Shown: piece by piece, positions 6,105 through 6,106 of the stretch
Layout of the letters: every line of letters begins with the position of its first letter
Position numbering within the stretch: position 1 is the stretch's first letter
Assembly (NCBI GenBank): GCA_011051825.1
Contig: DRKH01000276.1
Location: forward strand, 1-6,106
From: Desulfobulbus sp.
Lineage (GTDB): Bacteria > Desulfobacterota > Desulfobulbia > Desulfobulbales > Desulfobulbaceae
Direction: 5' to 3'
Length of the DNA: 6,106 nucleotides
Position numbers and translations under genes: made by a program
The notes under the pieces: generated by a model
The model's database searches: none
Told to the model about the DNA's origin: nothing
The model's input: only the letters and a program-made list of their open reading frames with translations

Positions 6105-6106
6105 AC
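5964..6106. mobile_element. Possible end of an inserted mobile element
   Basis: From about 5964 the sequence changes character: 5971-6060 is about 54% G+C by my count, against a clearly A+T-rich gene before it. The translated tail, from QLFPDG to the stop at 6102-6104, has no ATPase-like pattern. A hairpin with GGGGC (6030-6034) and GCCCC (6044-6048), extendable to seven pairs, and an ACGGCCGT palindrome (6051-6058) would suit the non-coding end of an insertion sequence before its transposase gene. I cannot identify a family, the other end or a target duplication. The exact junction is uncertain by about ten bases, and a native C-terminus remains possible. Confidence 0.35.
6030..6048. repeat. 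Hairpin GGGGC...GCCCC in the ATPase tail
   Basis: GGGGC (6030-6034) pairs with GCCCC (6044-6048). A G-T and an A-T pair extend the stem inward to seven pairs with a five-base loop. It is unusual to find this inside an otherwise A+T-rich reading frame, which supports a foreign origin for this stretch. Confidence 0.45.

Overview
The window looks like a chromosomal segment of a Gram-negative proteobacterium in the broad sense. A Desulfobacterota (former deltaproteobacterial) host is my best guess. The reasons are the mid-to-high G+C codon use of the large helicase gene, a scattered palindromic element of the 'GTCATCCCCGCGAAGG...GGATCCAG' type, and the flavour of an integrase remnant. This is inference; no marker gene fixes the taxon.

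Layout. Positions 1-661 hold no convincing gene. Instead there is a dense run of inverted repeats: perfect or near-perfect hairpins at 60-72, 84-132, 202-245, 255-310 and 384-457, plus two diverged copies of a direct repeat. Positions 662-4414 (+) encode a near full-length HrpA-type DEAH-box RNA helicase of 1250 residues, with all superfamily 2 motifs, the HA2 and OB regions and the long HrpA-specific C-terminal region. Positions 4415-5018 are intergenic on the + strand. On the minus strand they contain a decayed fragment of a tyrosine recombinase (integron/phage integrase type) at 4525-4881, with two in-frame stop codons and no catalytic domain. Positions 5019-6104 (+) encode an A+T-richer P-loop ATPase with good Walker A and B motifs and a glycine-rich insert. 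Its last ~46 codons look unrelated to the rest and may be the end of an inserted mobile element that runs past the window edge.

Reading together. The helicase is an ordinary housekeeping-type gene. It is followed by what looks like an accessory boundary: integrase debris, a base-composition shift, an unfamiliar ATPase of AAA+/STAND appearance, and a possible fresh insertion inside that ATPase. No complete new multi-gene system can be shown in this window. The best candidates for follow-up are the ATPase with its missing downstream partners, and the hairpin cluster upstream of the helicase.
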